A stretch of DNA of 64,000 nucleotides from Flammula alnicola (taxonomy: Eukaryota > Basidiomycota > Agaricomycetes > Agaricales > Strophariaceae). The position numbers and the translations under genes are program-made. Under the pieces are notes generated by a model. That model searched no databases. It worked only from the letters and a program-made list of their open reading frames with translations, and was not told the DNA's origin. The stretch is taken from contig JADNRV010000079.1 in NCBI GenBank assembly GCA_015499995.1, forward strand, positions 1-64,000, written 5' to 3'. This document shows, one piece after another, positions 44,116 through 55,058 of this stretch. Each line of letters begins with the position of its first letter. The stretch's first letter is position 1.

Positions 44116-45682
44116 ATGTATCACGTTCAGGATGCCAACTTATCTAAACACAGATCCCACATCGCGCCCTCATTTGAGTCCTTTGAAAGGCAAACGCCCC
44201 CTCTCGCGGCTGAATCAACTCAAAGCAGAAGAGACTCAACCGTAAGTAACTATAGCATCTGTTTATTTAACGTTTCTCATTGCTCAATTCCTCAGCCGTT
44301 CGCATATCATGCACCCTCGCCATTCGATTCGCTACCTATCGAACTACAAATTGAAATCTTCACTCATTGTCTACCATCCTTCCCTCGTTTCGATATCAAC
44401 GATGGACCTCTCCTAATCTCGCGGGTTTGCAGGGCGTGGAAAGACTTAGTCCTCGACACACCAAAATTCTGGTCGACATTCGAAATCGAAATCACCGGAT
44501 CAGGGACGTCGCTTTCGCCGCCTGACATAAACGTCACGAACACCATGGACATATGGTTGAAACGGTCCAAAAACTACCCGCTGACAGTGCGCATAGTACA
44601 CATCCCGGTCGGGCGTGTTCCTGACCAGCGGTCGGCACAGCTATTAGCTGCTTTGATTCCCCAGTCTCGTCGATGGAGGCATGTCGAGTTCATATTACCC
44701 GCCTCAACCATGTCATCCTTACAAAAATCTCTTCCTCCCGATTTCCCGACCCTGCAATCTCTAACGCTCCAATTGAAAGGGCTCTGGAGCTCTACCCCGT
44801 CATTCAATATTTCCATGTTGAATATTCCCTGGCATCAGCTCACCGTTCTAGAACTCCAGCTAGAGCACAATAACCTGGTCACTTTAGACAAATGCTTGGA
44901 CATCCTCTCGCTGGCCGAAAGACTTACGCAATTCACCGTGAACGCCTCTTGCATTTTGGACCATCCAGAAACATACACCGATAGAATTTTGCTGCCTAAA
45001 TTGGAGACACTACACCTCATTCTCCATGGAGGTAGTGATGACACGCAGGTACCAACGACTGACCGTCCCGAGACGCGTCTGATGCAGTTCCTCGACATCT
45101 CGATCTCCCAAAACTTGAGGCGCTCCATTTGGGATGGCTCGTAAAACAACCCGTGGCTTGGTCGCCGACACACCCGGATTTCATTAGATTCCTTCGGAGA
45201 GGGCGCACGCCATTGATACCCTCAGCATTGCGTATCTCCCCTTATCCGAACACGAACTCATAGAATGCCTGTCAGAGCTTCCAAATGTTACTCACCTGGA
45301 CCTCCGATTCTCCCTGAGCGACATCGAGAATGACCCTATCACGGACAGCCTCATCGCAGCATGTACCTTGCTTTGGGATTCTCCGTCGGACAGTGGAAAT
45401 CAAGGGAGGCGACAGGCCATCACAAAGCCCCGTCTTCCCCTCCTGGAGTCCTTGGACTTGCAATGCAGCGGGAAACGTTATACCGTTGAGGGTCTTCTAG
45501 CGTTCATCAATTCGCGACGCCAAACGGCCAATCGAGAAGGGACCGAAGCGGTCCCAAACAGCGTGCTCAAGTCGTTTCACCTTCTTTCCACGAATTCTCC
45601 TATGAGATCGATGGAGAAACGCGTTCAAGAGTACCGCTCCGAAGGTTTCGACATTTCGGTCGACAGTTTGGTTATCCGCTGA
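44116..45682 (+). pseudogene. F-box/LRR-like protein with two frameshifts
   Basis: Exon 1 is 44116-44241 (GTAAGT donor) and exon 2 starts at 44296. An F-box follows at about residues 55-95 (FDSLPIELQIEIFTHCLP, then LLISRVCRAWKDLVLDTPKFW), then leucine-rich stretches. The frame breaks near 45090 (continuing in another frame as LPKLEALHLGWLV) and again near 45195 (continuing as AHAIDTLSIAYLPLSEHELI) before the stop at 45682. Such proteins serve as substrate receptors of SCF ubiquitin ligases and form large families in Agaricomycetes. The two single-base shifts may be real decay or sequence error. Confidence 0.7.
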
Positions 45683-46106
45683 TTTATAATGTATGTATCT
45701 CCTAACTTCTAGCTAGCAGCTGACTGTATATTACTGTGCGCTCTTTCTGTATTATAATTGATCCCCGTTGGACGGAGCAGACTGGCGCCAACTACTAATA
45801 GTAGTATAGTACTAGTAATAGCATGGACTTAATGGACTTGTAATGGACTCGTAGACAAGTATTTTTACGAAATCCCGTATTTGATGACCAGAACAATGTA
45901 CCCCTCTTTTTATAATGCATGACCTATAAATGGGCCCGGCCCGCCAATCATTAAGTACTTGAAGTAGTCGAACTGGTTAAAGTTTGGGTAATTAACGCGT
46001 TTAATCACATGATTAGAATAATTCATCACGTGGATGAATTTTCTGATTTTCACCCCGTCATTTACGTCGTTACTCGTATCTTTTTGCACATTTACTCTTC
46101 GACTCA
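45683..46106. other. Short intergenic region upstream of NOP9
   Basis: AT-rich, with a few GGACTTAATGGACTTG-like words that recall TIR subterminal repeats, but no terminal repeats or target duplication. It presumably contains the NOP9 promoter. Confidence 0.35.
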
Positions 46107-49035
46107 ATGCCACGAGAAAACAGAAAGAGGGGAAAGAAGCATAAGAAGCAAAATGAAGAAGAACCCCAGTACAAAGAAGCATATGTCGAACCACAGGTGG
46201 AGTCGCCCGCAGAGCCATCATGGATTGTCCCCGCCCCAGCGCAAGTCGAGGAAGATAACCCTGAAGCACCTTTTGGTTATGTCGACGTTGATGTAAAGGC
46301 ATATTTCCGGACGGTTGATGTTCAAATTCGTGATTGGCAAGATATCCAGGAGGAGAGCGCAGGGGTGGACGGAGATGTTGACCCGAATGAGCGTATGTGT
46401 TTGTCTGGGATACTGGGTGGAATTCAATGGGTCCTGACGTTTCTTAGACAAAAGATTATTCTTTACTGCTGCCCTCCAAGAAATGCAAGGCAAGGAAAAG
46501 CAACTTGCAACAGACCCGGACTGCTCTGTGATCTTGGAGAGAATGTCGTACTCCATGGATGACTTCGTGCGACGGGTTTTTGTTGATAGTCTCGCTGGTT
46601 TGTAAGTTGTCTGAACACTATGCGATGTATACCCAGTTGATTTTTTTTTGTTAAATGTCAGATACGAAGGTCTCGTACGGCATAGGTTTCGCCTCGCATG
46701 TCTGCCAAACTCTTTTTACGGTAGCCAAAGCCACGATCTCAAGAGAGGTGAGAAACTTTGGTTTTATCTCTTTCTTTACTAAACCGTTACAGACAAAAGC
46801 AATCATGCCTGCAATACCTGAATCAGAGGAACAAGGCGAGCTTCGCACATTAACCCAGCTTGTGTTAGATATCTGCAAGGTCTGCACTAATCCTTCCCAT
46901 CCTACAAAACGCTGAAACTTCTGACCGTTCTAGGAGCTTCTTCCTACTTTTCCCTCCCTCATCATGGATCCTTCGCATCCCACGTCATCCGCAGTCTGCT
47001 CTTGCTCTTGTCGCCCAATCTTTCAGCATCGGAAGAAAGTTCACAGTCAGCTGTGCGGTCGAAGAAGAGTGCAGCGTGGAAAGCCAGACAGGGCCAAATG
47101 AAATCCGTTTTCGAGGAAGACAAAGGAAAGGGAAAAGAAGCCATGAGAAGTGCTCCTGCCGAATTTCGACAGATGGCCAGGCGCTTGGTGGAAGTGGTTA
47201 AGGAGCAGCTCGGAGAAAATGAAACGCGTGCTATGGCAGCAAATAAAGTTGCTTGCCCTGGACTGCAGGTAATCCACTTTGTTGCCATTGATGATTATAT
47301 ACTGACTCTATTCATCAGATGTTATTAGAAGTTGAGGCCGACCAGGACATGTCAAACCAGCCTGGCTCTCTGATGGATAGAGTGATGGTCGGTGTCATCA
47401 CTGCTTGTCGTACGTGACTATGTGTCAAGTTTTTTTTAAAACACATCTGAACTCCTTGCGCTTATTTTAGTACAGGATCCACCTTCCCGGGTCGATGAGT
47501 CGGATTACCTTGGCACTCTTCTCCGAGATCCCAATTCATCCCATCTCCTCGAAATAATCGTGTCTCGTTGTCCAGACAAAGCATTCAATGCAATGTGGGA
47601 AACTTACTTCAAAGGCAAACTTGCCCGATTAGCAGCTCATCCTGTAGCCAATTTCGTGCTCGCGAAGGCCGTGGAAAGAGTCTCAGAACATCAATTATCA
47701 GACATTTTGGGGAGCTTGATGGTACTTGGAACAAATTAATTCGTCAGTTTCTTGAGTGTCCATTATTGAACTTTGACTAATCAGCTGGGTCTTCTCAGGA
47801 ACCTCAAGAACTGGAGTACTAAGGGCTATTGTTGATAGGACGTCCGCTCTTAAATTGCCTGGACAACAGATAATCGAGGTTCGTTTTTCCGATTCAGCTC
47901 TTGGCCCTAATTATGACCAGTTATTGTACACCGTAGGCTGTATGCTTAGCCTTTGACCTCAACGCACCCGAAGACAAAACCATGGTAGTGCCGTGCGCAC
48001 TGACCCTTCTGCCTGTAGTGGTTAGAGATGGCTTCATGCATCCTCTTGTTTTCGTCAACTGATATATTCTTAGGAATACAGTGCTGCTGTCGCCAATCAC
48101 CCAACTCACAAGCAACCACCATCACAACAACACAACAGTCACCGACAAGGTCCACCCATCCAAGATCCCTTAGAACCTAAAACGCAGGGAAGCGTATTGC
48201 TCCAATCATTACTTCGACTCCCTCAACCGCTCAACCAATTCTTTACCGACAGGTACGGCTTTTTTTTTACAGCCTTGAGTTCCATATTTACACCACGTAG
48301 CATCTATTCATTACCAGTCGAGGAGCGTATCAAAATCGCGCACAATCCCTCGGGATCTAGGGTGTTTGACGCTCTGCTAGACTCAACGACAGTTCCAGCA
48401 AAAGTAAAACGACAGTTCGTCATGGATTTCATCGGGCATTACCACTTACTCGTCGACGACAAATTGGGCAGCCGTGTGGGCGATCGGTGTTGGGCTTTCT
48501 GCGACACATATCTTAAGGTATATCACCAATCCTTGAGCTCGTGGAGCTAAGCTGATATGTAGTGATACAGGAAAAAATCGCGCGATCGCTCGTCAACCAA
48601 GAACAAACACTGGCTGCGTCCTACTATGGCAAATTCTTTGCCCGAAACCTAAACCTCTATCTGCTTCAACGACGCCCAGAGGATTGGAGAAACCTTCAAT
48701 CGGAACGAAAACGTGCGCAAGACCAACAGCAGCAACAACGACAGACGACAGCCCCTGTCCCTGACCATGTTCCCGAGAAACAATTACCGGCGGAGCAGCC
48801 CGAAACACGAAAACGAAAAGCGCGGCCTCAGAATGAGATCGACGCCTTATTCGACGCAAAACTCGGTAAAAGGATCAAAAAAGCGGCACTCGTTGACGTC
48901 GTGCCAGTATCTGAGGCGCCGGTGGAAGTTCATCCCACCAAAAAAGAAAAAGTCAACGACAAGGAGCTACAGCAAGTTCTTGGTGCCATTCGTGTGGCAC
49001 CGGCGAATGACGGGAAGAAAAAGAGGAGGAATTAG
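46107..49035 (+). pseudogene. nop9: NOP9 Pumilio-like nucleolar protein, with single-base frameshifts
   Basis: Twelve exons: 46107-46392, 46449-46601, 46662-46747, 46793-46879, 46934-47268, 47319-47409, 47471-47742, 47799-47878, 47937-48020, 48074-48252, 48301-48517, 48571-49035. A basic N-terminus ([13 protein letters not shown]) precedes Pumilio-like repeats ([40 protein letters not shown]) and a basic Lys/Arg tail. The family acts in 18S rRNA maturation in the nucleolus. Frame breaks need an extra T near 46685, a missing T near 46972 and an indel near 47716. All sit in homopolymer runs, so sequencing error is likely. If so, the gene is functional. It is convergent with actin copy 2. Confidence 0.8.
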
Positions 49036-49205
49036 GATTTCCGACATGCGTCTGTTGTATATTTACGAGATCAATACCCTTGCGCTTATGTCCCTGATAT
49101 CTATGACGAATCCATTTCTGTAAACGAAACCCCTAGTTGCGAACTTATAGAACGGAGCACACTGCTTTAGCCATCGACTACGTCATTGTAACGTTCTGTT
49201 AAGAC

Positions 49206-49210
49206 ATGTT
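49206..49210 (+). repeat. Copia target-site duplication, left copy (ATGTT)
   Basis: ATGTT here and at 54800-54804 directly flank the two LTRs. The uninterrupted sequence is seen in the duplicate at the actin copy 1 3' flank (near 32365). Confidence 0.9.
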
Positions 49211-49607
49211 TAAAGTTACGAAGCGCAGTGAGTAACTCAGACGTCGCACGATGAGTGTAAACGGCTGTATTATACCTAAAGTTACGAAGCGCAGTGAGTA
49301 ACTATAGGACAGTATTTTAGTTAAATGAATAAGTGAATGTTGAATATAATAGACTGACCTCAGACGTCGCACGATGAGTGTAAACGGCTGAGGACCAGAA
49401 AGTAATCGATAGGAAAATAAACCGCACGCGGCAAGTGCCGCGTGCGATGGCGAGATAACCGTGCGGGTAGGTAAGTAGGCGGTGGCAGGCGGGATAGCCG
49501 CCTGCCGCGGCTACGCACCGCATAAGGTAAGAAAGAATGGATTGAAATAGATAACAGTGAAAGAATACATACACCCTAGTGAAGGGCTATGCCTAGTTCC
49601 CTCAACA
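49211..49607 (-). repeat. Copia 3' LTR
   Basis: On the minus strand it begins TGTTGAGGGAAC and ends CGTAACTTTA. It contains a duplicated word (AAGTTACGAAGCGCAGTGAG, plus strand), a second duplicated word (CAGACGTCGCACGATGAG), and two perfect GC-rich hairpins (near 49424-49447 and 49486-49508). Confidence 0.95.
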
Positions 49608-49621
49608 CTCCCCTAAGTAGG
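49608..49621 (-). other. Polypurine tract of the copia element
   Basis: On the minus strand CTTAGGGGAG lies directly before the 3' LTR start TGTTGAGG, where plus-strand DNA priming is expected. Confidence 0.75.
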
Positions 49622-49630
49622 ATAACCCTT

Positions 49631-52600
49631 CTAGTCGAATAGGTGGAGCATGTAGCATTGGGATTCGGTCGCGTGGCGGGATAGCGGCTTCGTGAGTATG
49701 TCGGCCAGATTATCCTCCGATGGGACGTGGACCACTGTAACGTCTCCGTCGCTGACTCGCTCGCGGATGTAGTGGTACCGAATGTGAATGTGTTTCGCTT
49801 TCTTGTGCCCCTTCTTGTTTTTCGTAAGGGCAATTGAACCCGTGTTGTCGTTGTATAGGATCGCTGGCGTAGGTTGCTCGAGACCCGCCTCGCGCATGAA
49901 CGAGTACATCCAGACGGCCTGCTGGCACGCGCGGCTTGTCGCCATGTATTCGGCCTCGGTGGTAGATAACGCGACGGTATCTTGTCGCTTAGAGCTCCAT
50001 GATACGGGGCCGCCAGCCATCATAAAGATATAGGCGCCCGTCGAGCGCCCAGTGTCGAGCAGGTCTCCTGCGTAATCGGCATCCACAAAGCCATAGGGCT
50101 TTATCCCATCTACTATCCCTCCTCTGTAGGTTATTTTGTAGTGAAGAGTCGCCTTGATATACGCAAGTACATGCATCAATGCCTTCCAATGTTGTGGGCC
50201 AGGGTTTGTTTGAAAACGGGCGAGTAGATTGACTGCGAATGATAGGTCAGGTCTCGAAGCGACCTGAGCCCACATCACGCTTCCTAGGACCTCGCGGTAT
50301 GGCTTATCAGACATGAAGCGCTTGTCTTCGTCCGTGGTAGCGCAATCTTCAAGTGATAAGTCGATTCCGGTAGGGAGTGCAGTGTATTTTGGGTTGCACT
50401 CAGACATCCCGAACCTCTGCAGGATGCGCTCAAGGTATGGTCGTTGCGATAGCGTTATTGCTCCTGTCTTCGTGTCTTGCTTCATGCTCATCCCGAGAAT
50501 GAACCTCCCCTTTTCCTCGTCGTCCTCTATCCTTTTTATCTCATACGCACTCTCCAGCTCCCCTATCGCCCTTAGTTCCTCTGTTTTCGATGATGAACCA
50601 CCTATAACGTCGTCTGTATATGTCACATTTAGCGTGTATTGTCCGTTTATGACTCGATGTCGTACGCATGGGTCAGCGAGTGATTGATAATACCCGAGAG
50701 CGTCGTATGTGCCCGATAATTCGTCCTCCCAGTCGTGGGCTCCGGCCATCATCCCATACATGGTTTTGTGAGCGCGGTACACCAGATCCTCCTCCCCTCG
50801 CTTAATATAACCGGGTGCCTGCTCCGTGTAGACTTCGTATTTGTTCACGCTGTTGAGATATGCCGCGACGAAATCGATCTGCCAAAGATTTAGCCCCAGG
50901 TGCGCGATGATCGCGAGACACATCCGCATTGATTCCAAGCGTGCGACTGACGCATATGTCTGATCGAAATCGACCCCAGGTATCTGGTTGAAACCTTGAG
51001 CGACCAGTCGTGCCTTCCGCTTGGTAATATCCCCACCACCGTCAAACTTGTATCCGAAAACCCACTTAAGACCTATCACCTTCCTCCCAACAGGCCTCGG
51101 TACCTTGCTAAACACCCCTCTGCTTTCCATCATCGACATCTCCAGGTCCATTGGCGGTGTCCATTCATCCGGGTTCTTCATCGCCTCTTTGTACGAGCTC
51201 GGTAAGTACATGTCTTTCTCCGTTCTGGCAAGTAGAGCAATGTACTCATCCAGGTCCGACTGGAAGTTGAGCATGTGCTCTCGTTGGAAATCCGCAGAGT
51301 CGAGGTCCATGTCATAGGCAGGGGTAGCGTGTATTTGGGAAACGCTGGCCGCCTTTGGTACGTCCGAGTCTGAATCTGCCCATTCCTCTCCCATTTCCCT
51401 CGCCGTTTCCTGCCTCTGTTGCGATTCAGCTGATTCCATTGCAGCTGCCGTAGGTTTTGATATCCTCGCAGATCTCCGTGGAGGAGGGGCTGGTACGTCC
51501 TGTGGGCCAGGTTGTACAATGTTGAAGAGTTGGACATTGCACGTCCGTTGAATCCGTGGCGCATCCGTCGCGCGGTGTCGCGGGGCGATGGGGTACGGTT
51601 CGTGTACGGCTGGGGCTGGCGGCGCTTGTTGGTCTATCGGTGGTAATTGGTCGGCGGGCGCTTGTGTCGGCGTTGCGTCCACTTTGGGCTTAGGTTGAAT
51701 TTCCGCGAGTGGGGGATCGTCGTCGGCGAATATGGGCTCGTCGTGCAAAGGGTCTTGATCGACTGAGGTACGATGACCTGATCCCTCCTCGAACACGACA
51801 TTCCTGGCTTTGATGATTATTCCAGTGTTCCGATCCAGGAGCTTGTAAGCATCGCGGCCGTAATATCCGATGAGGATGTATTTTATGGATGTGGTATCAA
51901 GCTTCGACGGGTTTACTTCCTTCGGGATTTTAGCGTATGCGGTGGACCCAATTGGCCGTAGGTGAGAGACGTCTTGTCTCTTTTGGAACCATCGCTCAGC
52001 GGGGATCTGTCCAGGGTGTCGTCTTGATGGCATAAGGTTGAGGACGTACACGACTGCTGCTAGAATGTCAGCCCAATACGACGGGGGTAGGCCTGCATCA
52101 CATCGCACGCATCTGACACCCTCCAAGACCGTTCGGTTTGTTCTCTCAGGAACACCATTTCCTGAGTGGGCGTATGGGGCTGGTGTCTCGATTCGGATTC
52201 CGTTCTCCTTGCAGAACGCCTCGCTTGTGCGGTTGAGAAATTCCTTCCCCATGTCGAATCTGAAACATTTAATCTTCCTTCCAGTCTGTAGCTCGGCCTC
52301 GACCTTGTATTCCTTTATCGCCTTTAAGGTTACGTCCGCGGACTTCTCTGATAAGAAGTATTCCTTTCGGTAAGAGCTTGCGCCATCTGTCATTATTAGC
52401 GCGAAGACAGCTCCTCCAACTGATGCAACCCGCGCGGGTCCCCACAGGTCCATGTGAACTCGATCAAGAACTTCGGTTTCTGGCGTAACCTTCTCGTCGT
52501 ACGGACGGTTTGTTTGCTTCCCATAGATGCAGTCCTCACACATTCCCACCACTTCTTTTCCTGCAACAATCTGCAATCCATCGACTAGGCCCTTGCTTGC

Positions 52601-54316
52601 CATGTCCTGGATTGTTCTGATGCCAAAATGACAGAAACGGCGGTGCCACTGGTCGATTGAGGTGGGTTTCTCGTGCGATTTTGCTGGCATCGCTTTGACT
52701 TCACCCTCTGGGGCAGCCTCGTCGAAAATGTACATCCCACGGTCTTGTCGTACGCTTAGGAGAGTCTCGCCTTGTGAGTTGATAAACCTTGCTTGGCCGC
52801 CTCCAAAATTGACGTTCAGTCCGGCTTGGTCGAACTGGCTGATGGAGATTAGGTTCGCGGCGAAATCAGGTGTGTGGAGTGCGTTGTTGAATATGAGCTT
52901 CACTCGTTTATCTCTGGACACGTAGCGTTTCACGACTGTCCCTTTCCCGTGGATCTTGAAGCGTGCTTCGCGACTTGCTGCTTGACCCTCCTTCGGCTCA
53001 TCGAACAATTCATAGGTTGAGAAGTCAGATTTATTCGCGAAGCAATGGTTGCTCGCGCCAGAGTCTGCATACGTGACGGTAGCTACTTCGCTTTCCCCAG
53101 CCATCATAGCTATTGTTTCTCCAGTGTCCTTCGCTGACCCCTTTCCAGGAATCGCCGTGACAACGTATTCGACCGTATCGTCTGGTTCGCAAGGCGCTGT
53201 CTTTTGCGTGAGTTCTCCGATAAAGCCCTCGTCGCTGGCTGGTACTGGCATGTCTGCATAGGTGTATTGGTCGGTGTCTTCCACGGATATCTCGACCAAC
53301 TGGTCGACATGGACTACCTCGATGCCTGTGTGTGCTGCAAGGGCGAGGACTCGCTCGACCACTGCTGCTTTTGCGATAGGCGCCGCGGCGTCGGGCGCTG
53401 TACCTGGCGCTGATTGCCCTGAATAGCCACCACGCTGTCCGAAGCCGGGTGGGAATTGGCCTTCCTTGCCCCCTCCCTTCCAGTAGCAGTCGGTGATTAG
53501 ATGGCCTTTGCGTCGGCATATGGGGTTAGTACAGATCTTCCTGCTGTACGCCTCGTTCTTGACTCCTGCCTTTAGCGCGATTGCGGAGGTACCTGGGGCC
53601 GCGACACGTCCGGTGCGGTTGATCCTCGACCAATGCATCTCCAATCGGATAATGGTGTCGATCGACGTCGCCGATGTGTGCAGGGTCGCGATGATGTGGT
53701 CCCATGACGGGGGCAGTGACGCCAAGATGATCTCGCGGAAATCGGCGTCATCGATCTTAGCGCCCACGGCGTTAGCTCGCTTGTGCTTGGTGAGGAGGTC
53801 TGCGAGGTGAGTCGGAAAGTCTTCCCCATCGTTCAGTCTCATGCTACGCAGCTCTCGCTGAGCATACACCCTGGCTAGGTCGGTCGATGTTTTGTATCGG
53901 TCTGTGATGGATTTCCACGCTTCAGCCGCCGTTCCATCGGTTTTCACTCCTAGTCCCACGGCATTTTTCACGTTTTGCCGAATGGCTATGTGACACCACG
54001 CATCCCGGGCATCCCATTCCTCCCACGATGGAGTAAGAGAGGTCCATGGGGTTTCCGATGGGGCAGTTTGCGCTGGGGTGGCTGTGGTAGTCGCTGGTGT
54101 TGGTGGTTGTGTGGGAGTTTGTGTGGGAGTTTGTGTGGGAGTTTGTGTGGGAGTTTGTGTAGGTGTAGGACTTGGGATTGTCCCTTCGAGGTATCCACGG
54201 GCTCCCCTGAGACGGCATGCCATGAGGATTGTCTCGCTCCATTCGAGGTAGTTTGTTCCATCAAATTTGTCTGTCTCCGAGAGTACCGGTGGTGAAGTGT
54301 TATTCTTTCCAGACAT
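49631..54316 (-). CDS. Copia gag-pol polyprotein (1561 aa)
   Basis: One ORF with all copia domains in order. Gag N-terminus (FDGTNYLEWSETI) with a PTQT repeat tract at about residues 50-75, then a zinc knuckle CTNPICRRKGHLITDC. Protease with the DSGAS active site. Integrase with HRRFCHFG to CEDC zinc ligands, the catalytic Asp of HMDLWGP, a later Asp, and the Glu of GVPERTNR. RT with WVFGYKFD, QIDFVAAYLN and the YTDD active site. RNase H with GFVDADYAGD, STTEAEYMA, YNDNTGS and the KHIHIRYHYIRE C-terminal block. It ends in the typical LADILTKPL. No frameshift or stop is present. Confidence 0.97.
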   Translation of the reverse strand: MSGKNNTSPPVLSETDKFDGTNYLEWSETILMACRLRGARGYLEGTIPSPTPTQTPTQTPTQTPTQTPTQPPTPATTTATPAQTAPSETPWTSLTPSWEEWDARDAWCHIAIRQNVKNAVGLGVKTDGTAAEAWKSITDRYKTSTDLARVYAQRELRSMRLNDGEDFPTHLADLLTKHKRANAVGAKIDDADFREIILASLPPSWDHIIATLHTSATSIDTIIRLEMHWSRINRTGRVAAPGTSAIALKAGVKNEAYSRKICTNPICRRKGHLITDCYWKGGGKEGQFPPGFGQRGGYSGQSAPGTAPDAAAPIAKAAVVERVLALAAHTGIEVVHVDQLVEISVEDTDQYTYADMPVPASDEGFIGELTQKTAPCEPDDTVEYVVTAIPGKGSAKDTGETIAMMAGESEVATVTYADSGASNHCFANKSDFSTYELFDEPKEGQAASREARFKIHGKGTVVKRYVSRDKRVKLIFNNALHTPDFAANLISISQFDQAGLNVNFGGGQARFINSQGETLLSVRQDRGMYIFDEAAPEGEVKAMPAKSHEKPTSIDQWHRRFCHFGIRTIQDMASKGLVDGLQIVAGKEVVGMCEDCIYGKQTNRPYDEKVTPETEVLDRVHMDLWGPARVASVGGAVFALIMTDGASSYRKEYFLSEKSADVTLKAIKEYKVEAELQTGRKIKCFRFDMGKEFLNRTSEAFCKENGIRIETPAPYAHSGNGVPERTNRTVLEGVRCVRCDAGLPPSYWADILAAVVYVLNLMPSRRHPGQIPAERWFQKRQDVSHLRPIGSTAYAKIPKEVNPSKLDTTSIKYILIGYYGRDAYKLLDRNTGIIIKARNVVFEEGSGHRTSVDQDPLHDEPIFADDDPPLAEIQPKPKVDATPTQAPADQLPPIDQQAPPAPAVHEPYPIAPRHRATDAPRIQRTCNVQLFNIVQPGPQDVPAPPPRRSARISKPTAAAMESAESQQRQETAREMGEEWADSDSDVPKAASVSQIHATPAYDMDLDSADFQREHMLNFQSDLDEYIALLARTEKDMYLPSSYKEAMKNPDEWTPPMDLEMSMMESRGVFSKVPRPVGRKVIGLKWVFGYKFDGGGDITKRKARLVAQGFNQIPGVDFDQTYASVARLESMRMCLAIIAHLGLNLWQIDFVAAYLNSVNKYEVYTEQAPGYIKRGEEDLVYRAHKTMYGMMAGAHDWEDELSGTYDALGYYQSLADPCVRHRVINGQYTLNVTYTDDVIGGSSSKTEELRAIGELESAYEIKRIEDDEEKGRFILGMSMKQDTKTGAITLSQRPYLERILQRFGMSECNPKYTALPTGIDLSLEDCATTDEDKRFMSDKPYREVLGSVMWAQVASRPDLSFAVNLLARFQTNPGPQHWKALMHVLAYIKATLHYKITYRGGIVDGIKPYGFVDADYAGDLLDTGRSTGAYIFMMAGGPVSWSSKRQDTVALSTTEAEYMATSRACQQAVWMYSFMREAGLEQPTPAILYNDNTGSIALTKNKKGHKKAKHIHIRYHYIRERVSDGDVTVVHVPSEDNLADILTKPLSRHATESQCYMLHLFD

Positions 54317-54390
54317 GTTTTGTTTCGTTATGATCTGCTGAGCCTAGCAGGATATTCGCGGATGGGTTTTCTGAGTTAACTATTTACGCG

Positions 54391-54402
54391 GGGCCCATAA
54401 CC
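54391..54402 (-). promoter_or_regulatory. Primer-binding site matching an initiator tRNA-Met fragment
   Basis: Directly after the 5' LTR, on the minus strand, GGTTATGGGCCC complements the anticodon stem-loop of initiator tRNA-Met. This is the half-tRNA priming known from Drosophila copia and not the usual 3'-end CCA priming. Confidence 0.8.
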
Positions 54403-54799
54403 TAAAGTTACGAAGCGCAGTGAGTAACTCAGACGTCGCACGATGAGTGTAAACGGCTGTATTATACCTAAAGTTACGAAGCGCAGTGAGTAACTATAGG
54501 ACAGTATTTTAGTTAAATGAATAAGTGAATGTTGAATATAATAGACTGACCTCAGACGTCGCACGATGAGTGTAAACGGCTGAGGACCAGAAAGTAATCG
54601 ATAGGAAAATAAACCGCACGCGGCAAGTGCCGCGTGCGATGGCGAGATAACCGTGCGGGTAGGTAAGTAGGCGGTGGCAGGCGGGATAGCCGCCTGCCGC
54701 GGCTACGCACCGCATAAGGTAAGAAAGAATGGATTGAAATAGATAACAGTGAAAGAATACATACACCCTAGTGAAGGGCTATGCCTAGTTCCCTCAACA
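54403..54799 (-). repeat. Copia 5' LTR
   Basis: Same length (397 bp) and, as far as I can read, the same sequence as 49211-49607. It is followed by the target duplication ATGTT at 54800-54804. It carries the promoter for the element and the same two hairpins. Confidence 0.95.
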
Positions 54800-55058
54800 A
54801 TGTTCCAACAGTCGAAGACTACTAACGCTCAGCGTATGTAAATTTCAAGCCGACATCATAGGATGCAGCCATACTCTTCTCCAACCAAAAACTACTTCAC
54901 TTGATTGTCCATTCCTGCCAGTGTGTATCTCGTTTTGTACACAACACATTATGTAATAATTACATTAGCTAATAAGTACACATATACCGGTGAGCTTGCG
55001 AACAGACTGGTCGCGAGTTTACCAAACTGCACCGTCTCCTTGTTTGTTGTTCCGCCAT

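Larger units (their letters stand above)
49211..54799 (-). mobile_element. Structurally intact Ty1/copia retrotransposon (5589 bp)
   Basis: Two 397-bp LTRs that look identical base for base, a 5-bp target duplication, a primer-binding site, a polypurine tract and a single uninterrupted 1561-codon gag-pol ORF. It lies in the 3' flank of actin copy 2, downstream of NOP9. Identical LTRs and an open ORF imply a very recent insertion and a possibly active element. Confidence 0.95.

Noticed and set aside
53049..54295. Plus-strand frames opposite the copia gag
   Set aside because: Shadows of the intact gag-pol ORF, including Gly/Cys-rich frames opposite the PTQT repeat.
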